Positions 1-10,609 of a DNA stretch of 64,000 nt are shown here, piece after piece. The DNA comes from Rhynchopus euleeides (taxonomy: Eukaryota > Euglenozoa > Diplonemea > Diplonemida > Diplonemidae). Position numbers and translations under genes: made by a program. Where the stretch lies: contig OY723273.1 of the NCBI GenBank assembly GCA_963210315.1, forward strand, positions 2,170,001 through 2,234,000. Direction: 5' to 3'. Numbering within the stretch: the first letter of the stretch is position 1; every line of letters starts with the position of its first letter. The notes under the pieces are model-generated. The model saw only the letters and a program-made list of their open reading frames with translations, did not search any database and was not told the origin of the DNA.

Positions 1-1310
1 AGCGCCTTCTCCCGGGCCCTGTGGGCGCGCTGCCGCAGCCTCGCAAGGTCGTCGTGAGTGCCACCGCTGCTGGCAGGGCTGCCGCGCAGTCCGCCCTGCC
101 TGCTCCCCTATCGGCTGGTCGTGCGTGCCTGGCCTCCGTGACGCAGGTGCCGCCCAGCCCTGTGCCGCCGCTGCAATCGCGCCTCGCGTCACCGCCGAGG
201 CCTGCGTCGCTTGCGCCGCCCCGCGCCTCTGTGTCTGCAGCAGCGCTGCCCAACCCCCTGTCGGTGCCTGCCACCTGCAGGCAGGGCGGGCGTGCTGTGC
301 GGCGCAGCTCACACATTCTGGACGACGTGCTGACGGTGTTCGATGTGCTGCGTGACTACATCCCCTTCAGCGCCCAATGGTCCCTCCGCCAGACGTGTGT
401 CCGTCTCCGTGCTGCCGTGGAGTCGCGTCTCGGCCTGCACACAGTCAAGCCCCTGCTGAGGGCGATCGGCCCCGACAACGGCCCCTTGTTTTGGGGCGGC
501 TCGCGGGGCGACCCCGTGCTGCGCGCTGTGGCAGGTGCAGAGAGAGAGCAGGCGGGTGCACTCAAGGGGAGGGGGCATCTCGATGTGCCGCCGGAGGCGC
601 TGTTCGCGCCGTTCTCCTCAGACACAGTTGCAGTGGTATGGAATGGTGCTTTTCCAGCATGGGGGTTTCGGGAAGGGTGGCGTCGTTTAGTGTTGTGAGC
701 CACCAGTGACGAAGTTATGCGTTTGCCGCTTCCTGCACACCCGCGCCCTTCGTAGCGGTGCCTTCGGGTTGCATGCCCCATCCTTGCCTACAGCTGATGA
801 ACAACGCACACCGCATGCGCCCTATGGTTGGTGACCGCTGGAGGATCCTCGATGACGGCACAGCCATGCGGAAGTGGCTCAACAAGTGCTTCGCATTGCA
901 CGAGGATGACTGGCAGGCTGCGCCAGGCCAGACGCCTGACGACATCTGCAAGGTAATGTTCTCTCTGTCCTCCACACCGGCCTTGCCTTCCCAGCGATTT
1001 CCAGTTGGCTTGCAGCCTGGCCTGCTTGGCCACGCGAACGACTCATCACTCCGGAACAACGGGCATTCTACGTCGTGGTGCCGCCCCCTCCACTTCACCT
1101 ACCCCAATCCTGTGACCTTGTCGTCGTATTGTTTTGACAGCCACAGCCCGCACCTCAACCCACACCCGCCTACAGATGTGGTCTTTACTGCGGTTTGTGC
1201 TGATGCGCATAACATCGTCATACCGGTTCCACGCCCTTTACGTCGAGCTGGATGTCCCACGCGGTGATGCCGTAATCCAGCTGGTGCCCCTGTACTATGA
1301 GAAGAGATGA
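1..1310 (+). CDS. 3' part of a three-exon gene, possible F-box protein
   Basis: Exons are read as 1-635 (frame opening at base 3, continuing off the left edge), 794-952 and 1176-1310, with stop TGA at 1308-1310. Introns 636-793 (GTATGG...CTACAG) and 953-1175 (GTAATG...CTACAG) are both phase 0, so the three pieces join in frame; that agreement is the main evidence for the model. The first exon has a long Ala/Pro/Ser-rich stretch, then a segment around bases 310-420 (ILDDVLTVFDVL, then LRQTCVRLRAAV) resembling an F-box, the motif that recruits substrates to SCF ubiquitin ligases. The rest has no domain I recognise. The only candidate first codon in the window is GTG at 21 and the frame is open upstream of it, so the 5' end is missing. 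The exon structure is fairly secure; the F-box call is tentative. Confidence 0.6.
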
Positions 1311-2485
1311 GATGTGCCCCTTGCCGCCACAATTTGCTTTGCCTTCCACCTTTGTTCTTGGCGAGGGGCGATCCCGCATAGAGGGGTCTGCCTCTGTCTC
1401 ACTCAGTTGATGTGAAACACATGCCGTGCCAAGAGATGTATTCCCCTTTGCTCTCCTTTGTGTGGCGGTGCAGACCCGTGCCTCAGCTTGGCTTGAGCTT
1501 TCTCGTGTCACCACCTCGAGGCAACAGCATCTGCCCCGCCGCTCTGGAGGCTATTCCTTTAGATGCCGCATATTCAGGGGTGCAACCCTCCCCAACGGAA
1601 AGAGTTAGATGAGGACCTCGCGATCGAAGAACGAAAATCAGCCACAGCCCCACCCCCACCCCCACCCCCACCAATCGCCCTGTCCCCACTGCCAGCATTG
1701 ACTGGGATGAGGCCGTCTGCTTTGTGATTTGGGAAATTGTTGGAAGCGAGATGATCTACTGCCACATGATGTGTCACATCTATCCATTGTGTGTGTGCGT
1801 TGTGCTGCCCACCTGCACTGCACACCCGATGGCTCTGCTGGTGGCCAGATGCGAGTGCAAGCAACCAAATATGGCACCCCCCTTTTTGGAACACACGCGA
1901 GCGGAGTTTTTTTTGTTAGTTCGGCGTAGCCAACTGGGGAAACTTTCTGTGCCTTTAGCTGGATCGTGCGTCCCCACTCACACCACTTCATCAGACCGGG
2001 GAGTGATGTACACAAAGAGTGGGGTCTGCGTTCCAACAAAACAAGTTTCGGGCAGTGATTGGTTTGGTTGTCTCGTTTTGCTGTCACTTTACGATTCAGC
2101 GGGCGCACAGATAGTTTTCTGTCGTTGAGCTATTACTGGGGATAAATGCCCACCTACCCGCCCACCCACTCCCCTCACAGGTAATACACATATCTCTCTG
2201 TGAAACTTGTGTACCACCCAACAAAGCCCGGATATTTCATTCTGATTCTGTTGTTCCTGCCGTTCTCCCACCCCCAACCTATACTATATCACACACACCC
2301 GCTCTCTCTCTGACTCTCTTTTACTCCATTTTCTGATCTTCTGAAGCAAAAGCCGCTTCACCACCCCCACCCGTTTCTCTTTTCTCCCCCCCGCCCCCTC
2401 CTTGCACAACTTACACTTCCCCCACAACTTTTGTACCCTGTGCCAACAACCAGGCCGTCTGTTGTCCATATCCTCAGAGGGCAGG
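1311..2485. other. Intergenic and 5' leader region, no gene seen
   Basis: I see no convincing coding sequence. A (CCCCCA)n tract lies near 1650-1672. The last ~200 bases before gene A are pyrimidine-rich (CT and C runs from about 2295), as expected of a leader or promoter-proximal region. A possible 3' splice site (TCCTCAG) lies at 2470-2476, just before the gene A ATG, so the 5' UTR may be spliced. Confidence 0.5.
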
Positions 2486-3514
2486 ATGCAGTTCCAGAAC
2501 GTGCAGGGCGCGCAGAACGTGCAGCCCCAGGTGCTGCCTGCCGGCGCACAGCATGTGCAGGGTGTGATGCCGCAGCAGGAGGCAGCGAATCAGATGCAGG
2601 CAAACGCCAACCTGGCGGCGATGATGCAGGTGCAGGCTGCGATGGGTGCCCAGATGGTTGCTCAGGCGCAGGCGCAGGCGCAGGCTCAGGCTCAGGCTCA
2701 GGCTCAGGCCCAAGCACAGGCACAGGCACAGATGGCCCAGGTTCAGGCTGCGCAGGCACAGCTTGCCCAGGCGCATGCCCAGGCGCAGCAGGCGGTGTCC
2801 CCCGTGGCAGCTGCCGCTGTCGCCCCCACGCAAGTGATGCAGACACTGCAGGCGATGCAGGCGCTGCAGCAGCAGCGTGAGGTGCTGACCGCCATGCAGC
2901 AGCAGCTGGAGCAGCAGGTCTACCTCTCCATGATGCGCGTCGCCCAGCCCGCCGCACAGCAGCCGCAGGCGCAGCAGCAGAACACACCTGTGTCGCAGCC
3001 CAGCCAGCCCGCATCTGCCGCAGCCCCCGCCACTCCGCGCAGCACCGCTGTGGAGGAGGAGAAGGCCGCTGACCACTTCTGCCAGCCCCGCCCCTGCGAG
3101 CACAACGCGTGGGACAACGTCCGCAGCAAGGGCCGTGTTGTCACGCTGCGGTGCCGCGAGTGCCAGAAGCAGTTCAAGGGGCACATCACGGTCCTCAACT
3201 CGTGCAAGGACTTCGCCGAGACCGGCCGCTGCACCAAGGGTGACGGGTGCCCCAGCCTCCACATCTACAAGCACAAGGAGACGCTGGCTGAGCGTGCCCG
3301 CCGCTTCGGCGCATCTGAGGCTGCGCTGGCTGAGGAGGAGGAGCAGGAGCGCCTGGCCCAGCAGGCCAAGGCAGCGCGCCCTGCCCAGGAGGAGACGTCG
3401 AGCTCGAGCGGCAGCAGTGTCAGCGGGCGCACCTCGCTCAGGGACATGCCGTCAGGTGCCTCCGCCGCGATGAAGCTGGCCGGGTACGGCAGCGACGACG
3501 AGGTGGACCTGTAA
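2486..3514 (+). CDS. CCCH zinc-finger protein A (paralogue of gene B)
   Basis: A single-exon frame of 342 residues from ATG at 2486; a longer frame exists only by using a TTG at 2402. The N-terminal half is Gln/Ala/Met-rich, with an (Ala-Gln)n run at about residues 60-84 and Gln-rich, probably coiled-coil DNA after it. The conserved C-terminal domain (about 204-275) starts CEHNAWDNVRSKG, has a CxxC pair (CREC), then a Cys-x8-Cys-x5-Cys-x3-His cluster at residues 240-258 followed by KHKETLAERARRFG. That spacing is the canonical CCCH finger, a family that usually binds single-stranded RNA. The tail is Glu-rich, then Ser-rich and acidic. Gene B at 60296 has the same domain at high identity but a different N-terminus. 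I infer a cytoplasmic or nuclear RNA-binding regulator with a low-complexity interaction domain. Confidence 0.85.
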   Translation: MQFQNVQGAQNVQPQVLPAGAQHVQGVMPQQEAANQMQANANLAAMMQVQAAMGAQMVAQAQAQAQAQAQAQAQAQAQAQAQMAQVQAAQAQLAQAHAQAQQAVSPVAAAAVAPTQVMQTLQAMQALQQQREVLTAMQQQLEQQVYLSMMRVAQPAAQQPQAQQQNTPVSQPSQPASAAAPATPRSTAVEEEKAADHFCQPRPCEHNAWDNVRSKGRVVTLRCRECQKQFKGHITVLNSCKDFAETGRCTKGDGCPSLHIYKHKETLAERARRFGASEAALAEEEEQERLAQQAKAARPAQEETSSSSGSSVSGRTSLRDMPSGASAAMKLAGYGSDDEVDL

Positions 3515-3547
3515 GGCTTCTGTTTGCCCTCTGCTTGGCAATAGCAC

Positions 3548-3553
3548 AATAAA
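3548..3553 (+). promoter_or_regulatory. AATAAA, possible polyadenylation signal of gene A
   Basis: AATAAA occurs 34 bases after the gene A stop codon. It matches the animal-type signal, but whether this organism uses it is unknown. Confidence 0.35.
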
Positions 3554-3787
3554 GGCAAGATGCGTTTGCCCATTCCACCCCCCTGCAAATCTGCAAGCCA
3601 AGAGAGGCGGGAGGGGTGCGGTGCGGTGCGATGGAAGGAAGGAACGCAAGAGATAAAAACTTGGATGATGGGCCCTGGTCGGGTTTCTTGGGGTATTTTT
3701 GACAGAAATCATTCAAATAGATGACGGATAAAGAAGCGGGATAACGATTCAAAAGGGTGTGTGTTTGTGTTTGTGTGTGGTTATAAA

Positions 3788-3977
3788 GTTTTAAGGCGGT
3801 GTCGCCCTGCACGGGCAGTAGCACCTCCCCTTCAGTATCGCACTCCCGAAGGATTCCCCAACACGACGTGACACCGGTTTCGACGCGTACTCTTCGTACC
3901 CCTCCCCCCGGCCGCGTCTCTTCAGCGAAGAACCGGGGATAATCGGACCAGGGCTAGCTAAACCCTGGTGGTGTCAC
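3788..3977 (+). other. Strongly folding segment of unknown function
   Basis: GTGACACC at 3868-3875 pairs with GGTGTCAC at 3970-3977, enclosing 94 bases. Inside it CCGGTTTCG can pair with CGAAGAACCGG (one bulge), GACGCG with CGCGTC, and CCAGGG-CTAGCTAAA-CCCTGG forms a hairpin next to the closing stem. Upstream, GGCGGTGTCGCC and CCCTGCACGGG are short inverted repeats. It could be a structured RNA in or beyond the 3' UTR of gene A, or an old foldback element. It does not match the parts I know of U1-U6, 5S, tRNA or SRP RNA. Confidence 0.35.
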
Positions 3978-4041
3978 GGGTGGGGTTGGAGAGGGAGAAA
4001 AGGAAGAAATGAAGTTGCGAAAAAGTCAAACACTGACACGG

Positions 4042-4149
4042 GGGGCCCTCGCTACCAGTCACAGCTCGTCACAGCTCGTCAGTCAGTGCGGGAAAGTGGG
4101 CCGCGGCTCACTTTTTCTCACTCAGTCACCCTTGGTAGCGAGGGCCCCC
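4042..4149 (-). mobile_element. MITE copy 1, 3-bp target duplication
   Basis: 108 bp bounded by inverted repeats GGGGGCCCTCGCTACCA and its complement, flanked by ACG on both sides. The inner block CTCACTTTTTCTCACTCAG lies next to the right end, so this copy is inverted relative to those at 6436 and 63527. It has no coding capacity. A 3-bp duplication and GGG-starting ends fit PIF/Harbinger-like MITEs, although the targets (ACG, AAA, TGA) are not the usual TNA. Confidence 0.85.
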
Positions 4150-5756
4150 ACGTGAAATCAATAAAAAGGGTGGTATATATCGCCCCCTTGCTGCGACGAA
4201 GACACTAAATAGTCAGGCCGCTTCAAGAGTCTTGAGGGCTTGTTGTGTTTGTGTGTGTGCTGCGCGGCTCTTCTGATGCAAGTGATCCGATAGCTCCGCC
4301 AACCGGACTTTGTGTGGTTGAATAACCTGCTGGGCAGCAGGGGTTTTTTTTTCTTCGAAACCGCCGAAGAGAGAGAGAGAGGGGTTGGGGGAGGGGGCAG
4401 CTGGGTGGCAGATGACTCACATCGATGACATAACATTATATCGAACAATGCAATCCCACCAGTGTACCGTCGTACCGTGGGCTCCGCTGCCTGTGTTGTC
4501 CCACACGCAAGGCTGCAGGCCGTCGATACCAAGTAAAATGCATCGAGCAGGGCCTTCGCTCTGTGTCAAGCCGTGCTGCCAGTGTGACCACCGCTGGTGT
4601 TTATAGGGAGAGCTCACGGTCCTGCGCTCCTCTCTTTCCCCCCCCCCCTCCCGAATCAATTTCCATTCAAGAGGGAAAAATCAGAAGAGGCAGCAAAATG
4701 AAATGAAAGGAACGAAAATTGATAGTCACGCCCCACCCCACCCCCAGAACATACAAGGCTGATAACCACAGCCTCCCCAGGGATTCCACCCCACCCCACC
4801 CCCTCCGACCTTTCTTTTCACTTGAGGTGGAGGGGCGGGGGTGGTGGTGGTGGTGGTGGTGGTGGTCGGGGGGGGGCCAGGGGGGGAGGAGAGGGCGTAT
4901 GTGCCCCCCAAAAAATGGGACAGGTCGAAGCTTTGTCTCGCTGGCATTCGCCGGTGGAAATGAAGTCGCCCCCACCCCACCCCCAACCCCAACCCCGAAA
5001 TTGCATTAGCTTCTGCGGGACAGTGTGTTAACGCATCCTGGGGGTTCGGTGGGAGGGGGTGCCAGGGGTGGGGAGGTGGGAAAGAACACTGCCGCCCTGT
5101 CATTTTTATTTGAGGGGGGGGGGGGGGGAGTGTCGAGCGTCCTGAGCGTATTATCAGGTTGTGTTGGATCTTTGTCCCCTTACCCCACTGGCCTCTGGAA
5201 ACGGCGCCTCCCCCGCCCCCCCCCCCCCTCCCCCTGGCCCCGACTGCTGTTTTGTGATTGTCGACCCATACTTTTCGACGCCATCAAAAAAATAAAAGCA
5301 AAGTAGTGTGGGGGGGGAGGGGGGATGGGGGAGGGGTGGCGGCGGCGATTTTTTCCCCCTATGCCAAGGGCCGGTTTGTTTTGATGATTGCGGTCCAATT
5401 GGGCCCAAGTGAGCTGAACCGAGGCTGTGCCTTCCCCCTGTCCCCCGCTCGTGGCGTGGGGACTAGTCGTGCTGTGGCGCGCTGGGGGAAGAGGGAAAAA
5501 AAAATACCCCATTTCCAAAAAAAATGAAGGGCGTGGGCATTTTCTCGACACTTTTGTTCAGAAACGCTTCCGCCCCACCCCCACCAATCTCTGAGTGACG
5601 GGAAGGTCAACTCTCAGTGGATTTCTTCGACTTCACCGCCCTTCCCCCCCCCCCCCCCCCTCCCCACAGCAAGGTTCGATGCTCGGTTGGCGTAATTTCC
5701 TGAAAATTCAAAATGCGTGACAACCCCTCATCACACCGTTTGTTACGTGGGGGCGT

Positions 5757-5792
<36 letters not shown>

Positions 5793-6435
5793 CGCACATT
5801 TTTTTCCCGCACACCGGCAGCCCCTGTGTTGTGCGTTGCTCGTCTGCAGACAACAGCAGGATATTTCGGTCCACCACGCGGCACCGTGGCTCGGGGGAGG
5901 GGGGAACGGTGGGGGTGGGGCGTGGTGCGCCTTCACTCAGAAGCGCAAAGAATATCGGGCGATACCAAATCTATTTAGGGGTGTCAATCGACTCGTCGCC
6001 CGTATTCTCGACCCAACCGCCTATCCCAAGTCTCCTCCCACCCCCCCCCGACTCGTGGAGATCCCGGACACAACCTGCATACACGAGTGAACGGGTTGTC
6101 GACTCTGTGCCTTTTATTTTTCTCGTTTCTCGACTTCTTCACTGCCGCACCCCCCCCCCCCCCGGAGAGGAGGCCTTCGCTCAAACAGTGCAGAATGGTA
6201 TCCCGCCCCTCACAATCTTTTTCGTGTCACAAACTGCGGCACGGTTTGACATGCAGAGCGGAGTCCTCCCCCACCCTCCTCGTCCCACCGCCATTTCTCC
6301 TCATGTCAACCACCACTCTCTGTTTGTTTCTCGCATATGTTATTCGTGGATACCACCGACGTGGGGTACGCCTTGAGTTTCTTTTTTTCCCCAGCGAATA
6401 TTTTTTTATAGTGCAAAAAAAAAACAGCGCTCAAA
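4150..6435. repeat. Low-complexity gene desert
   Basis: No credible gene. It holds many homopolymer G and C runs (for example 5117-5132, 5218-5228 and 5645-5660), a (GGT)n block at about 4838-4866, alternating G- and C-rich tracts at 4620-5640, and a (CT)n microsatellite at 5761-5789. Open frames here are proline, glycine or serine/leucine runs forced by these tracts. Confidence 0.7.
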
Positions 6436-6544
6436 GGGGGCCCTCGCTACCAAGTGTGACTGAGTGAGAAAAAGTGAGAAGTCAGCCATGTTTGGCTGAC
6501 AAATGACGGCTCGTGACTCACAGTGACTCGTAGCGAGGGCCCCC
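6436..6544 (+). mobile_element. MITE copy 2, 3-bp target duplication
   Basis: 109 bp with the same 17-bp inverted ends as copy 1, flanked by AAA on both sides. The inner block GTGACTGAGTGAGAAAAAG adjoins the left end, as in copy 3 at 63527. The middle contains a short foldback (CAGCCATGTTTGGCTG). Confidence 0.85.
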
Positions 6545-7210
6545 AAAAACAAAGCCACAGATTTTCTACAAAAAAAGGTAAAGCAGTCTGAGCCATGCAT
6601 CCGTTAGGGATGTTGCGGCCGCCCGACGCCCAACAAAAAATATATGACGAAAATGAACGAAAATTTGGTTCTGTGGTGCCCCCCCCCCCCCCCCGCGCCC
6701 CCTGAAGTCGTCGAGGAGCTACGAGCTGCGTCTGGACAAAAGAAAAAGCGGCGGTCCTCTCAAGAGAAAATTCCACCACACAAAAAAAAGCACAGAACGA
6801 CGTAAGAACTATGTAAATCGGCCTATTCAGGGGCACCATTCAAATCTCTCTCTCTCTCTCTTCCACCCATCTACCCCACGCACCTCCAACCTCCTATCTA
6901 AGCAACAAGTTGGGGGAAAATGCCTGGAGGAAGAAAGGCTTTGTTCTACGAATGCTCTTCATCACTCACAGACATCACCACACACACACACGCGCGCGCT
7001 CTCCGTGGGGTCGTGACTTCATCACGGGGCTGGCGTGGTCAGTGCCTCTCGCCTGGCGGGGTACGCTGTGCGAAACCCTGGGTTCCAACACACGCTCTCT
7101 CTCCGCCACCCCCTCTGTAGTCGGTTCGTCGCACATCAGCTTCTGGCCATTGGAGCCACCAACGTCTAGCGGTTTACAGTTGCACGATCTCGCCATCTTG
7201 ATACGGGGAT

Positions 7211-7300
7211 GTGTCTGTGTGTGTCAACTGTGGGGAGCCTGTCAAGAGCAGATGCTCGGTGTGCTGTGCACTGCTGCACTGCTACAAAAATTGCGCGGCG
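7211..7300 (+). pseudogene. MYND-like zinc-finger coding fragment
   Basis: The frame starting at 7211 reads CVNCGEPVKSRCSVC, then CALLHCYKNC. This fits the first two thirds of a MYND finger (CxxC, ~7 residues, CxxC, x4-5, C, x3, C). The second half, with its His and last Cys, is not continued: the frame runs into a GT-rich microsatellite. No start codon or gene context is visible. Related degenerate units lie at 53160-53515. An exon fragment or pseudogene is likeliest; chance similarity in Cys-rich GT DNA is possible. Confidence 0.35.
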
Positions 7301-8108
7301 GCGTGTGTGTGTCTGCGTCTGTTGTCTGTGTGTGATCCCGCTTTGTTCCCCGAGTGGCTCAAAACCGCTCAACACAGTCCAGAGAGCCCAAAGGAAAAAG
7401 CCTCACATATCTCCCCCCACCCCGTATGATATTTCCCCACTCCCCTCTTCCATGTATCTTTTTTATGGCGAATGCATGGCATCATTTCCGCCCATTGGTC
7501 CGCATTTCACCGTTCTCTCTATTCCTTTTGTTATTTTATCGTATGTTCTCGTTCTCTCGACCCCCAACCCCCCCCCCCCTGTTTCTCATTCTCCTCCTCC
7601 AAATGCCCCTGCCCCGTCACCTCCCCCCCCCCTCCCGCCCCCACCCCCGTCACGACTTTCCTTTGCGCCATTTTTTTTTCAGAATTCTTCTGATGCACAA
7701 AATGCTAAAATATTTCGATACCCTCCCCCTCCCCCCCCACTCCCACCCCCACCCCTTTCTCTCCCTCTCTCCCTCTCTTCCCCCTTTTCTCTTGTCTTCA
7801 GGTAATATTTTTTTTTGCAAAATCTTCCTTCGCCAATCGCCAACAGCAGGCCATCTGGTTGTGAGGAGTTTCCTCGGTGATGTTGTGTGAGGTTCTGAGT
7901 ACATTGCCCATCATGGAGTGAGTAACGCACTCAATAGTGACGAAGGAACGGATGGGGGTGGGCACGAGGCTTCACACCCCCTGTTTTGCCGTGAGTCCTA
8001 CGTTTTTTTTTCTAATTTTTTTGCAGGGATTTCACTGGTCTTCCAGGGGGGTCCACAGCCAGGAAGATTTTTTTAAACTGCCAGGATTTTTTTTTCGTGG
8101 CGAGGCGC

Positions 8109-8141
8109 GCCCTCCGGGCGCGCTTCGCGCGCCCGGAGGGC
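8109..8141. repeat. GC-rich perfect hairpin
   Basis: GCCCTCCGGGCGCGC and its complement are separated by a few bases (TTC). Comparable GC hairpins with GAAG or TTCG centres occur at about 16704-16728, 22341-22362, 22542-22563 and 47070-47092, each inside or beside a hAT-like element. Confidence 0.6.
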
Positions 8142-8490
8142 ACGTACATACCACACAAATCACAAACCCGCACCCCTACAGTCATCCCTGAAGCTTCTGA
8201 CAAAAAGCGGCCAAAACCCCGGTACTTATCCTCAGTTTTTTCTTGGTTTTCGGTGACCTGTTTCACACCATTTTTTGGGCCGTGGGCACCGCAGGTGACC
8301 CGAAAAATCCCGAAAACGGCATGTTTCGGAACATTAGAATCCATGGTGCTCCCGGACGTGTTCTGCGGATGAGTCCATCTTTTATTAGACCCCGTTCAGA
8401 AACACGAGAAAACGTGGGAATATGCAGTTTGACCCTGGAGAAGAGAGTAGTGCACCCTTAGAGGTGGTCCAGAGAATGCAAGGAGGTCCA

Positions 8491-8549
8491 CAGGGGGGTC
8501 TGGGGGGCGGAGCCCCCCAGCCGCCGGAGGCCACGGTAGCGAACACCTG
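8491..8549 (+). repeat. Dispersed hairpin motif, copy 1
   Basis: The core GGGGGGCGGAGCCCCCC is a perfect hairpin, followed by AGCCGCCGGAGGCCACGG and TAGCGAAC. Ten copies of this ~58-bp unit occur in the window. Confidence 0.8.
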
Positions 8550-9121
8550 TTCCTTGTGGGGTACAGATTCTGTGGTGAGTTGGGTGCGTCCTCCTGAGGG
8601 CGGTCTCTGGATTCCATGACCTGATGTGATCCCAAAGGGCTTGGTCGACAGGCATACGTCAGGGGGGGTTGTCCAGGTCTCATAATTCTTTCGCACGATT
8701 TTATTCTCTGGACGAGATCCAAAAAGTGTGGTTTGTGTCTGCATTGGCATCTTCCTGCAGAGGCGAGGTGTGGGTGTGTGGAGTGTGGGTCGCTGCGCAC
8801 CTACCCACCTTATCCCTGCCCCATCCCGCCTCCCCCGCACCACAAATAGTGCAGGAAGAAAATCTTCCTGGGTGGCCGGCAGGGCTGTTCCTAACTGGGG
8901 GGCTTGTTCCCCACTTTCAGGATCCTGAATTTTTTTTCTAAGAATTTTTGTAAGGGGAAAGAAAGTTTTTTTCTAAGAATTTTGTTAGGGGAATTTTTTT
9001 CTAAGGTTGTTTCGCAGAGGAAAAAACTTTTTCTAAGTTTTCCCCAGTCGACAGGGCGCGCACAAGGATGGAAGGGAAGTCTGTCCCACGTACCGTTCGC
9101 CTTGCTGGCCAACTGGAGAGC

Positions 9122-9180
9122 CAGACGTTCACTACCGTGGCCTCCGGCGGCTGGGGGGCTCCGCCCCCCAGACCCCCCTG
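9122..9180 (-). repeat. Dispersed hairpin motif, copy 2
   Basis: Minus-strand copy inside the hAT-like element; corresponds to the copy at 34079 in the second element. Confidence 0.8.
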
Positions 9181-9292
9181 TGGCGTACGTCTCGTACTCA
9201 AGTCCTTCGAATCCCATCAAGTCGGGGTCCAACCACTCCAGTCGCCTCTGAGGACGCAGCCAACTCGCACAGAATCTGTACGCCCACACGAA

Positions 9293-9343
9293 CAGATGTT
9301 CGCTACCGTGGCCTCCGGCGGCTGGGGGGCACCGCCCCCCAGA
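9293..9343 (-). repeat. Dispersed hairpin motif, copy 3
   Basis: Minus-strand copy, ending sooner than the others after the hairpin; corresponds to the copy at 33910. Confidence 0.75.
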
Positions 9344-10148
9344 TGTAGCGTGTGCCCGTCCATCTATCTCACTTCCCCGGGTACAGTGCAGCGTAGGAGG
9401 TCAGCGCCGCATCCATGAAGCGCTTCTTCGAAGCCTGACTGACATCGGACAGGAGGTCGGGCTTCCCCACCTGGGAGGTACACTTGCCGCGTTCGCGACA
9501 TGCGTGACACGCGACACGCTACCTGAAACGTGAGTGTGCCTTGCTAACACGGGCATTTCAACGGTCTGCCGGCGATCGTTCCCCAAACCAGTAAACCAGC
9601 GGTTTTGGAAAATCGGAGAGATCACCCTACTGCGCTGAATATGGTGCGCACCACTGCAAAAATCCCCGGGAGCTTTTGGGCTTTCAGACCTGAAGGGGCC
9701 AGCACGTGGGTGGCGTCGGGGAGTGACAGCTTTGTAACTGTCCTCCAGCTGCTGGCATGTCCAGCCCTGCGAGAGTGCCAAGGTGTATTGAGTCCCTGCG
9801 GAGCACAACCCCCGATGAGAACGAGCGCCAGGTGATCCTCATTCATTTTCAGCTGTAACGCGCATGAGGGGCACTCTCTGCCACAAGCATCTCTGGGCAT
9901 CACTCGAGAGCTGTCACATGATGACGCGGAGAGAAATCAGAGAAAAAGTCCCGCCTGACGGGCACGCGCCTGGAAACTGTGGGGGGGCGAGCAAAAAATC
10001 CCTTGTAAAAATTCTTAGAAAAAACCTGGTTCCCCGACCCAAAAAACCTGGAAAAAGGGCTCGTTCCCCGCCCAGGCCTGAGTGGCCGGGCTTTTTCTTT
10101 TTTTTTTTTGATGATTTTTACCCCAAAATCTTCCCAGTGAAATCGCTG

Positions 10149-10285
10149 TTTTTTTAAGCACACTCGTGTGAGCGGAAAGCGCCCCACCACAGCTGCAACC
10201 AAACGTGCTCTATACACTAACCCCACCCTTCATCAGGCTCAGGGTGTGATCAGTTCAGGGTTTTGTGTGTAGAAGCGTCAACGCA
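10149..10285 (+). repeat. Split direct repeat A1 (left end of DIRS-like element)
   Basis: The segment from the T run and AAGCACACTCGTGTGAGCGG to GTAGAAGCGTCAACGCA is identical or nearly so to 14878-15007 and to the solo copy at 35888. Its last ~19 bases also begin B1, forming the overlap expected of a circular-junction intermediate. Confidence 0.9.
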
Positions 10286-10346
10286 TCAAACTATCAAGCA
10301 GGCGAGAGAATCAAGAGGGGAGCAAGAGTGACAGAAGCGGACAGAG

Positions 10347-10602
10347 TACGCCGAGCTGCGTGTATAGGAGAGGAACAGAACGGGCTGAGGGAGTACGCCG
10401 AGCTGCGTGTATAGGAGAGGAACAGAACGGGCTGAGGGAGTACGCCGAGCTGCGTGTATAGGAGAGGAACAGAAACTACGCCGAGCTGCGTGTATAGGAG
10501 AGAAACAGAAACTACGCCGAGCTGCGTGAATAGGAGAGGAACAGAAACTACGCCGAGCTGCGTGAATAGGAGAGGAACAGTAACTACGCCGAGCTGCGTA
10601 AC
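10347..10602 (+). repeat. Tandem repeat in the Gag leader, seven units
   Basis: TACGCCGAGCTGCG begins at 10347, 10394, 10441, 10477, 10513, 10549 and 10585, giving spacings of 47, 47, 36, 36, 36 and 36 bases. The longer units carry an extra CGGGCTGAGGGAG. The array ends 7 bases before the Gag ATG. The frame stays open through part of it, so the longest frame is larger than the likely protein. Confidence 0.9.
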
Positions 10603-10609
10603 AGAGAAG

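Larger units (their letters stand above)
7350..8871. other. No gene seen; C-rich tracts and a possible transposon end
   Basis: Bases 7400-7800 are C- and CT-rich with homopolymer runs. From about 8024 (CAGGGATTTCACTGG, a hAT-like start) the texture becomes that of the transposons further right: T runs, the GC hairpin at 8109-8141 and one copy of the dispersed hairpin motif at 8491. The partner end of this possible element was not found. Confidence 0.4.
8880..10081 (-). mobile_element. hAT-like non-autonomous element, copy 1 (1.2 kb)
   Basis: It runs from CAGGGCTGTTCC at 8880 to GGCCTG(A) at 10080-10081 and is flanked by GTGGCCGG at 8872-8879 and 10082-10089, an 8-bp duplication apart from one extra A. 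The reverse complement of the whole element recurs at 33203-34380. Ends of CAGGG/CAGGC and an 8-bp duplication are hAT hallmarks. There is no transposase; the interior has T-rich TTTTTCTAAGAATTTT repeats near the left end and two copies of the dispersed hairpin motif. Confidence 0.85.

Noticed and set aside
5757..6376. Serine/leucine- and proline-rich open frames in 4-8 kb
   Set aside because: They are produced by CT and C homopolymer tracts; no start context, domain or codon bias supports them.
10347..10602. Direct repeats resembling a CRISPR array
   Set aside because: Units are contiguous tandem repeats without unique spacers, in a eukaryotic retrotransposon leader.
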